Source: Oscillospiraceae bacterium (GTDB lineage Bacteria; Bacillota; Clostridia; Oscillospirales; Oscillospiraceae). From it: a stretch of 55,557 bases of DNA. This document shows, in pieces, positions 39,801-54,800 of the stretch. Made by a program: the position numbers and the translations under genes. Where the stretch lies: positions 1-55,557 of the forward strand of contig JAJBUU010000059.1 of assembly GCA_020860205.1 (NCBI GenBank). The letters are read 5' to 3'. Numbering within the stretch: the first letter of the stretch is position 1; each line of letters starts with the position of its first letter. The notes below the pieces were generated by a model. It saw only the letters and a list, made by a program, of their open reading frames with translations. It was not told the DNA's origin and ran no database searches.

Positions 39801-42800
39801 TCCAGATAGTTGAATTGAACCTCGCCAAGGCCAGAGCCAGATTGTGCAGATGGTGTTTCATCAACATAAGTATAGGTTCCTGCCGGAAGTCCAAGCGTGT
39901 CGGAATCCTCATCTGCTGCAAGCGCTGGTAAAGAAATACTCAGCGACATTGCGATTGCCAGCACCAAAGCCAGCGATAAAAGTTTGCGTTTCATAGGCTG
40001 CATACCTCCCTCAAAATTGCAGGCATGGAATTGCCTGGCTGACGCTTATTTTACGAGATTCAACGCATTTTGCCAACTTCCAACATTTCCGTGAGACTTC
40101 AATTTTTTCAAAGAAACAACAAATTTTTCGTGTTGCAGCGCAATAAAAATATTGAACATTTTGCATAGAAAAGCCTGTGGAAAACGAAACATACCTGAAT
40201 GAAATATAGACACTATCACCCCGTTCCGGACTTGTTCGCATTCCCGCGGCATCCGGATACCGGAGCCTTTGTCCAGTCGGTACTGGAAAAAATGCCTCCG
40301 TCCACACGCTGTCCGGTGGCTGCAATCGTGAATATTTGTTTGTTGCGGTGGAGGCGGCCTGTCACAATGATACGGTATTTTCGTGTTTGCGTCAGTGCCA
40401 TGTCCGAACATCGCGCTTTTGGCAAACGCAAAAGTAACTGCGCCTGCCGTGGCACAGGATGCATTTTCCCTTGCACATATCGCGCGGGGATGCTATAATA
40501 ATTGAAACGCCGTCGCACGCTCCCTGCCGCATCATGCGGTACCTTAGAAAGCGCGTCATGCTGCGCTTCAAATGCCGGAGGTATATAAAAACATGGGCTC
40601 CATTTATTCCGAGTTTCTTTCCGCGCTGGGGCTGTCGGGACTTTCCAACCTGCTCTCTGCGGTGGTCGTGCTTCTGATTTGCCTGGTCATCATCAAAATC
40701 GTCTGCAAAATTACGGACCGGCTGCTCGTCCGCGCCAGACATCTGGATGAAACAGTGCGGCGCTTCCTGCGCACCGCCATCAAAATCGCGCTCTGGGTTC
40801 TGGCGGTCATCGTCGTGGCGGGTACGCTGGGCATTCCAACGGCCTCGCTGGTGACAGTGGTCGGCGTGGCGGGCTTGGCGCTCTCGCTTTCGCTGCAAAA
40901 TACGCTCTCCAACCTGTTTTCCGGTATTTCGCTGTTGTTCCTGCGGCTGTTTGTCGTGGGGGACTATGTAGAAATCGCCGGCAACACCGGCACTGTGCAG
41001 GAGATCGGACTGTTCTATACCACGATCAACACGCCGGATCGCCGCACGGTCAGCATTCCGAACAGCGATGTGATGGGCGCTTCCGTCGTCAACCACAGCC
41101 GGGAACCCCGGCGGCGGCTGGGCTTTACTTACAGCGCGGACTACGAGGATGCTACGGAGGATGTGACCGCCGCGCTGCTGGAGGCCACAGGGCAGGACGC
41201 GCGCGTACTCTCTGACCCGGCTCCCAGCGTGTTCCTCAGCGCGTTTCAGGACAGCACCGTGGAGTATACGCTCTATGTCTGGTGCAAAACGGAGGACTAT
41301 TGGCCGGTATACCATGGGATGAACGCGCTTGTGCGCGAGAGCTTTTCCCGTCATGGCGTACACATGAGCTATAACCACTTGAACGTGCATCTTGTTCCCT
41401 GACGGATTTTTTTACAGAACGCGGCAGCGCTTTGCGGAAGGGCCGCCCGTTTTTGCAGGGTATTGCATCTTATGCCCGCTGGCGCGGGTCGGACAGTTCT
41501 GCCGGGAGGAGGTGCGGACACGACTTTGAAAAAGAGAATTTTTCCTGCGCTGGCTGCCCTCTTGCTGCTGCTTTCCCTCTGTGCCTGCGGCAGCGAAAGC
41601 ACAGCCGCGTTCCGCACGGTTGAGGTCATCGGGACCCGTTATTACAGTGTGATTTGCCGCAAGGATGACAAAATCGCCGCGCAAATCGATGAGGCGATGC
41701 GCGGTCTGGCCGCATCCGGCACGCTCTCCACGCTCTCCACCCGCTATTTGGGCGGGGATCGCATCACCTTGCGTGGCGATAGCGCCGCCCCAGCGGACAG
41801 CGCGGTGGAGCAGACGGATGCCGCCGGTTCCACCCGGCAAACGCTGATCGTCGGCGTGGAGGAAAACTTTGTGCCGATGGCATATGAGGAGAACGGCGTG
41901 CTGCGGGGGTTGAGCGTGGAAATCGCCGCCGCATTGGGTGAAGCGCTGGGTTGGGAGGTCGTTTATCAGCCCATCACTTCTGCGGAGGTGGATACGCAGC
42001 TCGCCTCCGGCAACATCGACTGCGCGCTCGGCTTTGACCCGCTGTGCGTCAATGCGGAGCGCTACAGCGTCGGTGTTACCTACATGGAGAGCGACATCGT
42101 CCTTGCGGTCCGCCCGGAGAGCGAGATCAACCGCATCCGCGACCTGAAGGAGCGCCGCATAGGGACGCTGGACGACCCTGCGCTCACGGCGGCCATTCAG
42201 GGCAGCGAAAAGCTGGTGAAATACGCCGCCGGCGCGACGGCCTACGCTTCGCTCGCGCGCTGCGTGGAAGCGCTGGATGACGCATGGTGTTCCGCCATCG
42301 TGGTGGACAGCCTGATGCTCACATATTATTGATGATTGAGGCATTCCCGCGCGCCGCCGCTTTTGCGGAGGTGATGCGGGGAACAGCAGGGCGGCGCCAA
42401 AACGCAAAGGTTTGGCGCCGCCCTGCTGTTTCTGTATTTGTCCGCCCGCTTTTAGTGGAGAAGATGAATCCTGCCCAGCAGCGGAACGGGCTTTTCCACA
42501 TCCTGAATGGCGGCGATCAGTCCAATCAGCCAGCAGATGAAAATGAAAATGCTCCAAATCCATCCGACAAGGGGGATCATACCGAGCAGCGAAAACAGGA
42601 GGATCACAAGCGCCTGATTCAGGTGGAATTTTGCACCCTCCCTGTCGCCCATGATGAACGCGATAATCAGCCCGATCCATGTGAGATAGGCTACGATTCC
42701 GGTGACTTTTTTTGTTCATACTGCGCTTCCTTTCTTATCCTGACATAGCAACATCACCATGCAAACGCTGCCGCATTCGTCGGTGTGTGGTTGGAAAACC

Positions 42801-45800
42801 CGGCGCTCTGCGGTATATGTCTGATTTTACCATTTTTTTCGTTCTTTGTCTACAAAAATTTTGTATTTTTTGAGACGCAACGTACAGAGCGCCGCCGTCC
42901 GGATCGGGCGGGCGGCCTTGCATATGGATGCTGAGGCGGAAACACAAAACACCGGGTCGGTTTTGCCCGGCCCGGCGTTTTGCGAAAAGAGAGAGTTATG
43001 GAAAGAGAGAAGTAGCAAATTAAACTGTGCGACGAATCCGCTTAATACAGGTCGTCAATGTCCTGCAACGTAATATCAACATCAAAAATTTCGCCGTCAC
43101 GGTAGAGGGTCAGCGTCAGCGTATCGCCGACATTCAAAAGGTCGCGCTGGGACAGCACATCGTCCGTTTTGGCAACGGCCTGCCCGTTTACATGGGTCAG
43201 GATGTCGCCGGGCTGAACGCCCTTTGCTTCCGCATCGCTCCCGGTGCTGACCGCGTAAACATACAATCCGTCCGGATAGGAATATTCCGCAGCCGCCCAT
43301 GTCGGGATGGTGGCAACGGTGATCCCGATACCGGGACGCCCCGTGACCTCGCCTGCTGCAATCAACTGGTCTGCGATGGTCTTTACGGTGGTGCTTGGAA
43401 TCGCAAAGCCGATGCCCTCCACGTTTATATCGGAGGAACGGCTCACCATCCGCAGGCTGGTGATGCCCACGACCTGCCCGTACATATTGATGAGCGGACC
43501 GCCGGAGCTTCCCTCGTTCAGCGCGGCGTCGGTCTGGAGCAGCGTCATGCGCCGCCCGCTCACCTGAATATCCCGGTTGATTGCGGAAATAATGCCGTCC
43601 GTCAGCGTACCGCTGAGATTGCTGCCGAGCGGATTGCCGATGGCGGCGACTGCGTCCCCAACGGAAAGCGCGTCGCTGTCGCCAAAGACAGCGGGGGTCA
43701 GACCTGTGGCCTCGACCTTCAATACGGCGATGTCTGTCTGCGCGTCCTCACCGATGAGGAGCGCGTCCAGCTCCGTGCCGTCCGGCAGAACCACGGATGC
43801 GCGGTTCGCCGCGTCGATGATATGCTGGTTCGTCAGGATATAGCCGTCCTCCGTCATAACGATGCCGGAACCCCAGCCATAACCATAAACGCCCTCGTAG
43901 TATGCTTTGATGCCGACCACGGAGTCGATGCACACGCTGTAGAGCGTCTGTAAGCTCAACTCCTCCAGTCCGTCCGTTGGAACCAGTTCCAGCGTAACGT
44001 CCCGGTCTGCTTCCACACGCTGCATCAGGCTCCCGGATGTGGTTCCTGAACCGGCGTCAGGATTGGTCTGCGGCTGTTCCTCCGCAGGGCTTTCGCTGCC
44101 GGAGAAGCCGTCCCGCTCTGTCCGCATGACCGGTGCGGAATGGGAAAACGCAAATACGCTTGCCGTGATCAGGATCAGCAGACTGACCACGAGCATCGCA
44201 GCCTTGAACCCGGTGCGTGATTTCCGTCGCGCCTCCGGCTTCGCGGAAGGTACGACCGCGGTCGTCTGGTCGTACCAGTCGCTGTGGGGATAGCCATTTT
44301 CCATTGGCCTTTGCCTCCTTGCGATTGAGTGTATTATAGCATCAAATTAAAAGAAATCCATGAATGAATCGTGAATGTTTTGTGAATAAGTTCCATCATT
44401 TTTGTTTTAAAGTGAGGGAAAAGACAAATTCCGTCGCACCGTCCCGGCTGGTGACGGCGATGTCCTCACCGTGGTTATTCAGAATCGTTTTGACGATGTA
44501 AAGCCCCAGACCATAGCCGTCCCGGTCTGCGGAGCGGGATTTGTCCGCCTTGTGGAAGCGGTCAAAAATCAACGGAAGCTCCTCCGCCGGGATGACAGGT
44601 CCATGGTTTTTGATGGAAATATAGGCCTTTTCGCCCTGCTTGAACAAGCTGATGGCCAGCTCGCTGCCCTCCTGCGCAAACTTGACCGCATTTTCCAGCA
44701 GGTTATAGATGACCTGATTGATCGCGTCCGCATCGCCACAGACCAGCATCGGGTCCTCCGGGATCAGGACGTTCACATCTAGGTGCTTTGCGTTGATTTT
44801 TCCCTCAAAAATCACAAGCGTTCGCGCCAGAAGCTCCGTTGCGTCAAAGCTGCGCTGCATCAGCTCCTCCGGCGCCAGCGACTTCATCCGGCTCAAATCC
44901 AGCATACTGCGCACCAGACGGTTCAGCCGCTTTGTTTCGCTGGAGATGGTCTCCAGGTAGTGATTGGTCTGCTCCGCCGGGATGGTGCCGTCCAAAATGC
45001 CGTCCGCAAAGCCGGAAATCGTCGTCATCGGCGTTTTCAGCTCGTGCGCGACGTTCGCAATGAAGTCGTCCCGGCGTTTTTCCGACTGTTCCAGCGATTC
45101 CGCCATCCGGTTAAAGGAGTTCGCCAGCGGGCCAAATTCGTCGTCGCGCTCCGCGCCGGAGACGCGGACGGAAAAATCGCCGTGGGCAAAGCAGACCGCG
45201 GCATCCGCCAGCTCCCGGAGCGGTCTGGACCATCTCCGCGAGGAAATAAAGCTGCCGATCACCGTGAAAAGCATAACGGCGACGACGATGAAAAGAAAGC
45301 ATTCGATGATGTTGCTCCAAACCTGCATGATGCCGTCCACGCTGGATGCAACAAAGACATAGCCAGGAACCGAATCCCCGCCGGATATGATCGGCAGCGC
45401 CGCCACATAGCGCGTTTCCGGATAGAAGTCGCCCAGCGTCGTCAGATCGCTGTATGATTCGTCCGCAGCCAGCGTTTCCATCACGCCGCCGCCGATCTGT
45501 CGGCCAACATGACCGCAGCCAAGATCGTCGTCGGAACAGAGGACCACCGTGCCGTCTGCGTCCGTGATAAAGCAGTGGTGGCCCGTGCTGCGTGCGATGG
45601 AGGAGATCACAACACGAAAATTCCACTCGTTCAGCGTGTCAAGCTCCCCGCTCTGAAGGGCGATGGAGGAAAGGCGCGTGATTTCAATGGCGTTGTTTTC
45701 CAGACTTTCCTGCCGCTCCTGCAGCATATATCTTCCGCCGATGCCTATGAACACCAGGACCAGCAGCACGAACGCTACGATAATAAAACCGCTGAGCGGG

Positions 45801-48800
45801 AGAAAAATCCTTGTGTAAAATTTGCCGCGCATCCCGTCTCCGTTCAGCCTTCCAGCAGCTCAAATTTGTAACCCACGCCCCAGACGGTCTTGACGCACCA
45901 TCTGTCGCTGACGCCCTCCAGCTTTTCGCGCAGGCGCTTGACGTGTACATCCACGGTGCGGCTGTCTCCAAAGTAATCGAAGCCCCACACCTCGTCCAGA
46001 AGCTGATTGCGCGTGAATACCCGGTTCGGGGAGGACGCAAGATGGAACAGCAGCTCCAGCTCTTTGGGCGGCGTGTCCACGCGCTTGCCGTCCACAATCA
46101 GCTCATAGGAATCCAAATCCGCCACCAGCTTTTCAAACTCCAGCCGTTTGCTTTTTTTCGCCTCCGGCCCGCCCGAACGGCGCATGACCGCGTGGATGCG
46201 CGCCAGCAGCTCCTTGACCTCGAAGGGCTTGGTGATGTAGTCGTCCGCGCCCTGTTCCAGCCCGTTCACCTTGTCCGGCGTTTCGCTCTTGGCGGTCAGC
46301 ATGATCACCGGGGTCTGGCTGTCCTTTCTGATTTCGTGCAGCACGGACCAGCCGTCCATCACGGGCAGCATGATGTCCAGCAGGACAAGGTCGGGGGAGA
46401 AGGAACGGAACATCTCCACACCCTCGCCGCCGTCCGCAGCACGGAACACCTCAAAGCCGTCCTTTTCCAGATAGAGCCGGAGCAGGTCCGCAATATTCAT
46501 ATCGTCCTCGATTACAAGCGCTTTTTTGGACATTCCACTCGCCTCCTGTAGTTACAGTATGATTCTATTATAATCGCTTTTTCAGCAGATGCGTGAACAA
46601 ACTGTAAAACTATCAATACGCACAGGAACAGATCCCTGTCCGTCCCTCCGGAGGGGCGGACGCGCGAAACGCCGGGCGAACGCTGTGTTTGCGTCCGTCC
46701 GGCGTTTTTTGGGGAAAAATGGAATTTATCGCATCAGCCTGCTGCAGTCGTTGCAATACCAATATCATCCACGTCCACGCTGGTATTGTCGCTGACCTCG
46801 CTTCTGGAGTGCATAATCAGACCCCGCCCGGCGCACCATGCGGCAACGTGCGCCGCATCGCAATCCGCAACATAGCTATAGTAATGATAACGATAATCGA
46901 CGTCATCATAGTAGCCATAGGAATAGGAATAGTCGTCATCCTCCATGTCATCCGAAAGGCGGGTGCGGGTATCCAGCGACACGGAGACGTGACTGATGCT
47001 GTTGCGGGACTCGTCATCCGAGATGACCCATGCGTGACCCAGCGTGCCAGAGAGAACATCGGGTACGATCACGGTTTCGTAAAACTCCTGCGCTTCGGCC
47101 GCGTTCAGCGAGACGTAGTAATTGAAATACACCCGGCTGTAATCGATCTCGTCCAGATGCGCCAGCACCCAGTTAAAGAGGTCGCCATAGTCGTGATCCA
47201 CCTCCACCACGATAGTGCTGGAGCTTGCGGCCGCGCCCTCCGGCACGGCGGGGAGATCGTAGGTGGGGAGGTCGTAATCGTAGCTGTAGTGCACGTATGC
47301 GTCATACAGATTGCTGTAATAGCTGCCGTTGCTATAATAAGCCACTGTCCGCGCAAGCTCCGTGCGGCGGGTCTCCTCGTCCATCCGCTCGATTTGCGCG
47401 TCCGTATAGCCGCACTGGATACGCAGCAGATAGTCCTCCACTGTTTCGCAGCCCGCGACAGCGGCGCACTCCTCCGCCGTCATCAGAACCGTGATGTCGC
47501 CGGAATAGACCTCCTCGCCGGAGATACTGCTCCGGTTCTGCACGGCCTCCGCGCAGTTCATCACATCCTGCGCCGTGGCTGCGGCGCCATAGGTCGTCTG
47601 GTCGTTGGCAAGGTAGTTGAGATAATAATCGCGCTCCACCACGCTCCCGTTGGTCAGATAGTAGCTGATGGTGCAGTAACAGCGGGTATAATTGGGCGGC
47701 GTGATGCGTTCATAATAGCGGTCGCGTCCGTCTAAAATCTCCGCATGGAGCGCCCGCACCAGCTCGATGCTCTCCGTCTCCCGCAGCGTAACGGGGTCAG
47801 CGTAAGAACAATCCAGCTGCACATAGTCCACCTCGTCCGCTACTGGGATGCGTCTTTCGTAGCCGACAACGTCCAGCTTCGCGCCCAGCATCAGCGCGGC
47901 CAGCACAAGGCAGCAGACCCCCAGACCCGACCAGCTCCGGCGGGCAAAAACCCGGAAGGATTTTTGCAGGAACATTTCCGCGATAAACCAGCCGAGCGCC
48001 GCGCCGACCAGCAGGAACAGCAGCAGGAACCAGAAGGTTTTCGTGGCACCGGCGGTCTCTCCGTTGTATGCATAGAGGATGACGTAGAGCAGCATGGTGA
48101 AGCCGATGCCAAAGCAGATGGAGACGCTCCAGCGGAACACGGGCTTCAGGCAGCGCACGGCGATCACGTCCCCGGCGCTCTCCATCCGGCGGCGGCGGAA
48201 CAGCAGCAGCGCAGCGGCCAGCAGCACCAGCCCCACCACGGCATAGAGGATCAGCACGCCCCAGCCGGACAGAAAGTATTTCGTCGTTTTCCCGACCGTG
48301 TCATATCCGATCCTCACATCCGAGAAAAAGGCCACCGTTGGGGAAAACCAGCGGCTGAACGACTGCGTCGTGTTCATCTCCGCGCCATAAAGGAAGAGCG
48401 AGAGCAGCGCCTTTATGAGCAGCCAGAAGCCGATGGCGACAAAGTTCAGGATGCCATAAAGCACCGGCAGACCGATGATGCTGCCCGTCAGTTGGGCGCA
48501 GAACACGGCGAAGCCATAGTAAAACAGCAGGATCAGCGAAACGGAGGCAAGCCACTGCACCAGCTCCGGCACATAAGAGTCGTTGCCGGGAACGCGCAGC
48601 GCGGCGAGCAGGCTCAGCAGAAAGACGATGACGTTCGCCGCCAGCAGCGGCAGTATCCCCGCCGCAACTGCGGAAAGGAACTGTCCCTCCCGGCGTACCG
48701 GCAGGCAGGCCATGCCGTGCGTCGCACGCGCGTTATAGAGGAAGCCGAACACCGCCATCGCCGCGAACAGGCCAAAAATCGCTCCAATGATCGTGCCGCC

Positions 48801-51800
48801 GATGGTGGCCCACTGTAAAATCTCCCTTGTCAGGATGGAATATATCGAGCCGGGCTGATAGCCGTCGTAGCCCAAAAAGGTGAGCGGCAGCGCAAAAATC
48901 CATACGGCCAGATACAGCGCCCAGAGCGGCCAAAAGCGCCGGACGTTCTTGAAAAACATGGTTTTGTTAAAGCAGGATGTCTTTGACAGCATAATCCGTC
49001 CCTCCTAACTCGTAGATAAAGATTTCCTCCAGTGTCAGCGGCAGTGCATCCATGAAAAGCGGCTCGCTCTCCCGCAGGCGCGACTGTATTTCGTCCGCGT
49101 CGCCCCGGATGATCAGCGTCCGCAGGCGGCCTGTCGATTGCTCGTGGACGATCTCCAGCCCCTCCGGCAGCGTATGTCCGTCCGGCAGTGCAAGCTGAAC
49201 CTTGGCGATGTTCTCCTGCAGGTCGCTGAGCGAGCGCTCCAGCAGCAGCGCGCCACGACTGAGGATACCGACATGATCGCAAACGTCCTCCAGCTCGCGC
49301 AGGTTGTGGCTGCTGACCAGCACTGTAATGCCGTGCTCCGCCGCGTCTGCCATCAGCAGGCTCCAGACCTGTCGGCGCATCACGGGGTCCAGACCGTCCA
49401 CCGGCTCGTCAAGCACCAGAATATCCGGACGCAAACACATTTGCAGCCAGAAAGCCGCCTGTTTCTGCATTCCCTTGCTCATGGAGCGGATGGGCTTTTT
49501 CTCATCCAGCGCAAAGACCGCTTTCAGCTTTTCATAGCGTGCCATGTCAAAGCCGGGATAAATGCCCCGGTAATAGCGCGCCATGTCCCGGATGCCTGAT
49601 TGCAGGAAATAAAACACATCGTCCGGAATGTATGCCATGCGGGACTTCACCGCCGGATTTTCGTAAACCGGCTGCCCGTCCACCAGCACCTCGCCGGAAT
49701 CCTGCCGGTAAATGCCCATGATGTGCCGGATGATGGTGCTTTTTCCGCTGCCGTTCGGCCCCACCAGTCCATAAATGGAGCCCTTTGGCACCGTCATATT
49801 CAGCCCGTTCAGCGCCCAAAAGCCGTCGAACTGCTTGCTGACGTTCTTTACCTCTATCATGCGTCCGTTCCTCCTTTGTCCCCGTCCTCGTTCGGTTCTG
49901 CTTTTTCCGTGCCCGCAAACGCCGCGCGCAGCGTCTCCTCCGAAACGCCGAGAAACCGCAGCTCCGTCAGCGTATCCTGCAGCGTTTGCAGCAGCTTGTC
50001 CTTGCGCCGTTCGTCCACATCCTGCCACACGCCGGCAAAGTTGCCCTTTCCGGCGACGGAATAGATGTAGCCGCTGTGTTCCAGCTCCCGATAGGCGCGC
50101 TGGATGGTGTTTGGGTTGATGGCAAGCTGCTGTGCCATTTCGCGCACAGAGGGAAGCTGCTCGTCCGGCGCAAGCGCGCCGGAAATGATCATCTTCTGAA
50201 TCTCGTCCACGATCTGTTCATACACCGCGCGCCGATCCCTGTAATTGATGGTAAACAAGCCGTATACGCCTCCGTTTCGTCTGTACCAGTTGAAGTAGTA
50301 CAGTAATCATACAGCATAGAACCGCATTTGTCAAGCGCTTTTTTTCAGCAACGAGGTTTCGCCCCCGCAGGAGCGAAACCCGGCCCTGTGCCTTTGCTTA
50401 CTGAGTGCCCTGCGGATATAAGTGCCCTGTGGGTATTCCCTGCGCAGAGAAAGCAGGTCGCTCCCCGGCGATTTTTGCGGCGCTGCCTTATAAATAAACG
50501 CTGCCGTCCTGCGCCGCTGACAGGCAGCGGTTGAAAAAACAGCCGAATGCGGGTATAATGGAGCGCAGACCGATCAAGAGAGGTGCGAAATGTTTGAATC
50601 ACTCTATGCGCCGCTGCCGGACACTGTGCCTTATATGGAGCGGCTGGGGCTGGCGGACCTGCCGCTGCGGCACGATTTGGAAACGCTGAACCGCCTGCTT
50701 TCTGCGCACGTCCAGCGCATTCCCTTTGAGAATCTGGACGCTTATGCTGCGGGGCGCGTGCCGTCGCTCGCCGTGCGCGACCTTTATGATAAAATCATTC
50801 TGCACCGGCGCGGCGGCTGGTGCCATGAGCTGAATGCGCTGCTCTATGCGTTCCTGTCCGCGCTGGGGTTTTCGGTTTATTCCGTTGGCGCGCGGGTGCT
50901 GACGAAAGGCTTCGTCACGCCCATCGGCCATCACGGGGTGGTCTGTGTACTGGACGGCAGAAAGTATTACTGCGACGTCGGCTTTGGCGATATTGCAGTC
51001 CAGAGCGCGGTGGCGCTGGACGGAACGCCTTCGCCGTTCGGGTTCCGCATGGAAAAACGCGGGGACTGGTACGTTATGCTGCACGAGAACGCCGCGCGCA
51101 CGCGCGAGCTGCTCACGTTCGCGGACGTGGTCTATGAACCGGTGGATTTTCTTTACGCGAACTATGCCAGTGCCACGGATGAAAACGAGTCGTTCCGCAA
51201 CACGCTTTATGTCAGCATCATGGACGGGGAAACGCGCCTGCTGCTGCGCGGCGGAACGCTGACCGCAACCTGCGGCGGCGTGCGCACGGTCCTTGCGGAA
51301 ACGGCGGACCCCGCCCGGCTTCAGGCGCTGCTGACGGAGTATTTTGGAATCATTTGGAATCAGATATCCGCTTGCATAACGGTCTGCAAAAACCGCCGAT
51401 CCCCGATCAGTCTGTGGGGGGTCGGCGGTTTTTATTTATGTATGGCACGTCGGACAAACCGGCAGGCGCGGCGGTTCCGAAGCGGATCAGACCAGCAGGA
51501 GCGCCAGCATGACCGGCACGGTGACAAGCGAGCAGAGCGTGGTGATAAAAACGCCCTTGCTGGCAACGGTGACATCGCCGCCATATTCCGAGGAAAGAAT
51601 GGGGGATATGGAGGCGGTCGGCATGACAGCGGAGATGGTGATGATATTCAAAAACATCGTATCATGGATGAAAAGCCGACAGACGAGGAACACGACCAGC
51701 GGCGAGATGAACAGCTTGCAGACGCAGAGCAGATAGACGTGCCAGTCGGAAAAAATGCTTTTCAGCGGCATTGTGCTGAGGGAAACGCCGATCACCATCA

Positions 51801-54800
51801 TGGAGAGCGGAATGACCATATCGCCAAGATAACCCAGCGTATCCGTGACAACAGCCGGTGCGGAGACATGGAACAGGAACAGCAGGAACGCAACGATGTT
51901 TGCGATAAACGCAGGGTTGAGCAGCATTTTGAAAAACTGGCGCACGTTCTGCGCCTTTCCGCTGATGATCATGATGCCGACGGAGAAAGAGAGCACATTG
52001 AACGGAATGCTGCAAATGGAGCCGAGGAACACCGCCTCGTCCCCATAGAGCGCGGCCATGACCGCAAAGCCCATAAACACGGAGTTGCCAAAAGACATCA
52101 TGAACTGATAGGTGCGCCGCGCCGGATTTTTTCGGAAGAGCAGCAGCATGAGCAGCAGCGCGGTCAGCAGCATGATGATGTTGAATGCCGCCGCGTCCAG
52201 CAGGAGCGTGAGAATATCTCCGACGGAATAGGAGCTCTCCGTGGTCAAGATGGCGTTCAACACCATTGCAGGCGCGCAGATGTTCAAAATCAGCTTGTTC
52301 AGCTTCTGGCGGCTGTGGTCATCCAGATAGCCGACCTTGCTGCAAAGTACGCCGACTGCAAGAAAGCAGAACAGCATGAACATTTTGGATAGCAAACTTG
52401 TAAAACTCATGGCGAATATGGTTCCTTCTTTGTATTTTTGGAATTTTGACAGGGATATGTCGGAGTCAGATGTGGAGCAGGGCTTTTGCGATGTTGAAAT
52501 AAATCAGCAGGGAAACAGCGTCCACAATCGTGGTGATGAACGGGCTGGCCATCACGGCGGGGTCCAGACCGACCTTTTCCGCGAGCATCGGCAGCGAGCA
52601 GCCGACGATTTTGGCACAGACCACCGTCACCAGCATCGTCAGGCAGACCGTGGCCGCGACAAGTATCGTGATGCTGTCGTTGCCAAGCAGGAGCCGGTCG
52701 ATCAGCAGAACCTTGAGGAACGTGGCGGCGGCCAGCGTTGCGCCGCAGAGCAGGGCGACGCGGATCTCCTTCCAGATGACCTGAAGGAAATTGGAAAACT
52801 CCAGATCGCCCAGCGACAGCCCGCGGATGATCGTGACGCTGGACTGACTGCCGGAGTTTCCGCCGGTGTCCATCAGCATGGGGATGAATGCGGTCAGCGC
52901 CACCTGCGCGGCCAGCGCATCCTCGAAAGAGGTGATGATCATGCCGGTGAAGGTCGCGGAAACCATCAGCAACAGCAGCCAGGGGATGCGGTTGCGCCAC
53001 AGGCTCAGCACGCCGGTTTTGAGATAAGGCCGGGTGGAGGGCTTAATCGCGGCCATAGCCTCGATGTCCTCCGTGGCCTCCTGCTCCATAACGTCCATCA
53101 CGTCGTCAACGGTGACGATGCCGACCAGACGGTTCTCACGATCCACAACCGGAAGCGCCAGCAGGTCGTAGTCCGAGAACATACCGGAAACATCCTCCTG
53201 GTCGTCCGTCGTCCGGCAAAATACCGCACTGCTGTCCATGATGCTCTCAATCACGGCGCTCTCGTCCGCCATGATGAGGTCTTTCACCGTGACCGTGCCC
53301 TCCAGCTTGCGGTCGCCGCTGGTGACGAAGCAGGTATAAATGGTTTCCATGTCCGCAGCCAGACGGCGGATGCGGGCAAAGGATTCCTTTACGGTCATGT
53401 ATTTTTTCAGGTCAATAAACTCCGCCGTCATGATGCTGCCGGCGGAATTTTCCGGGTATTTCAGATATTGATTGATGAGCGCGCGCGTCTGCGGCGTGGC
53501 GATGCGCATGACGCGCTTGACCACGTTGGCGGGCAGTTCCTCCATCATGTCCACCGTATCGTCCAGATACAGCTCATCCAGAATGCTGCCCAGCTCGCTG
53601 TCTGTGATGGTATTGATGATGTATTCCTGCTCCTGCGCGTCCAGCTCCGCAAATACTGCGGCGCCCTGCTCCTTGGAGAGCATACGGAACACCGTTGCCA
53701 TCTGGTGCGGCGGCAGCGCCATCAGGAACTCCGCAACCTCAAATTCCTCTGTTTCCTCCAGCACGCTCTGGAGGCGCTTCATCTGTTTTTCCTCCAGCAG
53801 CCGGGACATTTCCTCAATGCGCTGCTCATGCTGTGTTTCAAAGTTTGGCGCGTCCTCCGCAGCGGCAGAAAGCCCGTCCTTCCATTCCTCCATGTCAGCC
53901 AATGGATTCACCTCGCTCAGCTTTTTCCGGAACCTTTTGTTTTTTATAAGGTCTGGGATGTTTTTTGTTGTTGATTTTTGGCGTTTTATGTTTTATATTA
54001 TATAATACAGAGATAATCCCGCTGTGTCTCGCTGAGGCGGTCAATCCCGATGCCAAGCGTGGAGAGCTTTTGCAGCGCCACAGCGCGGTCGATCTCCGGC
54101 GGGACAGGGATCACATCCGGCGGGAGCTGCCCGCGGTGCGCCGCCAGGTAAGCGGCGGAGCGCGCCTGGATCGCAAAGCTCATATCCATGATTTCCGCGG
54201 GGTGACCGTCGCCGCAGGCGAGATTGACCAGACGGCCTTCTCCCAGCACAAATATCGTCCGTCCGTCCGGCAGCCAATATCCCGTGATATTCTGCCGTGC
54301 GGCATACTGCTCCACCGCAAGGCGGCGCAACGCGGCGACATCTACCTCTACATCAAAATGACCCGCATTGCAGAGGATCGCGCCGTCTTTCATCTCCAGA
54401 AAGTGCTCCTGCCGCAGTACGCCGCAGCAGCCTGTCACGGTGATGAAAATATCGCCCGCTTTTGCGGCTTCCTCCATCGGCATGACCGTAAAGCCGTCCA
54501 TATGTGCCTCCAACGCGCGCACCGGATCCACTTCGGTCACGACCACCTTTGCGCCAAGCCCCTTTGCCCGCATGGAAACGCCCTTGCCGCACCAGCCATA
54601 ACCGGCGACGACAACGACCTTTCCCGCGACGATGAGGTTCGTCGTCCGGTTGATGCCGTCCCAGACGGACTGACCGGTGCCGTAGCGGTTGTCAAAGAGA
54701 TGCTTGCAGTCCGCATCGTTTACCATAATCATTGGGAAGCACAGGCTGCCTGCTCTGGACATCGCTTTCAGACGGTGAATGCCGGTGGTGGTTTCCTCGC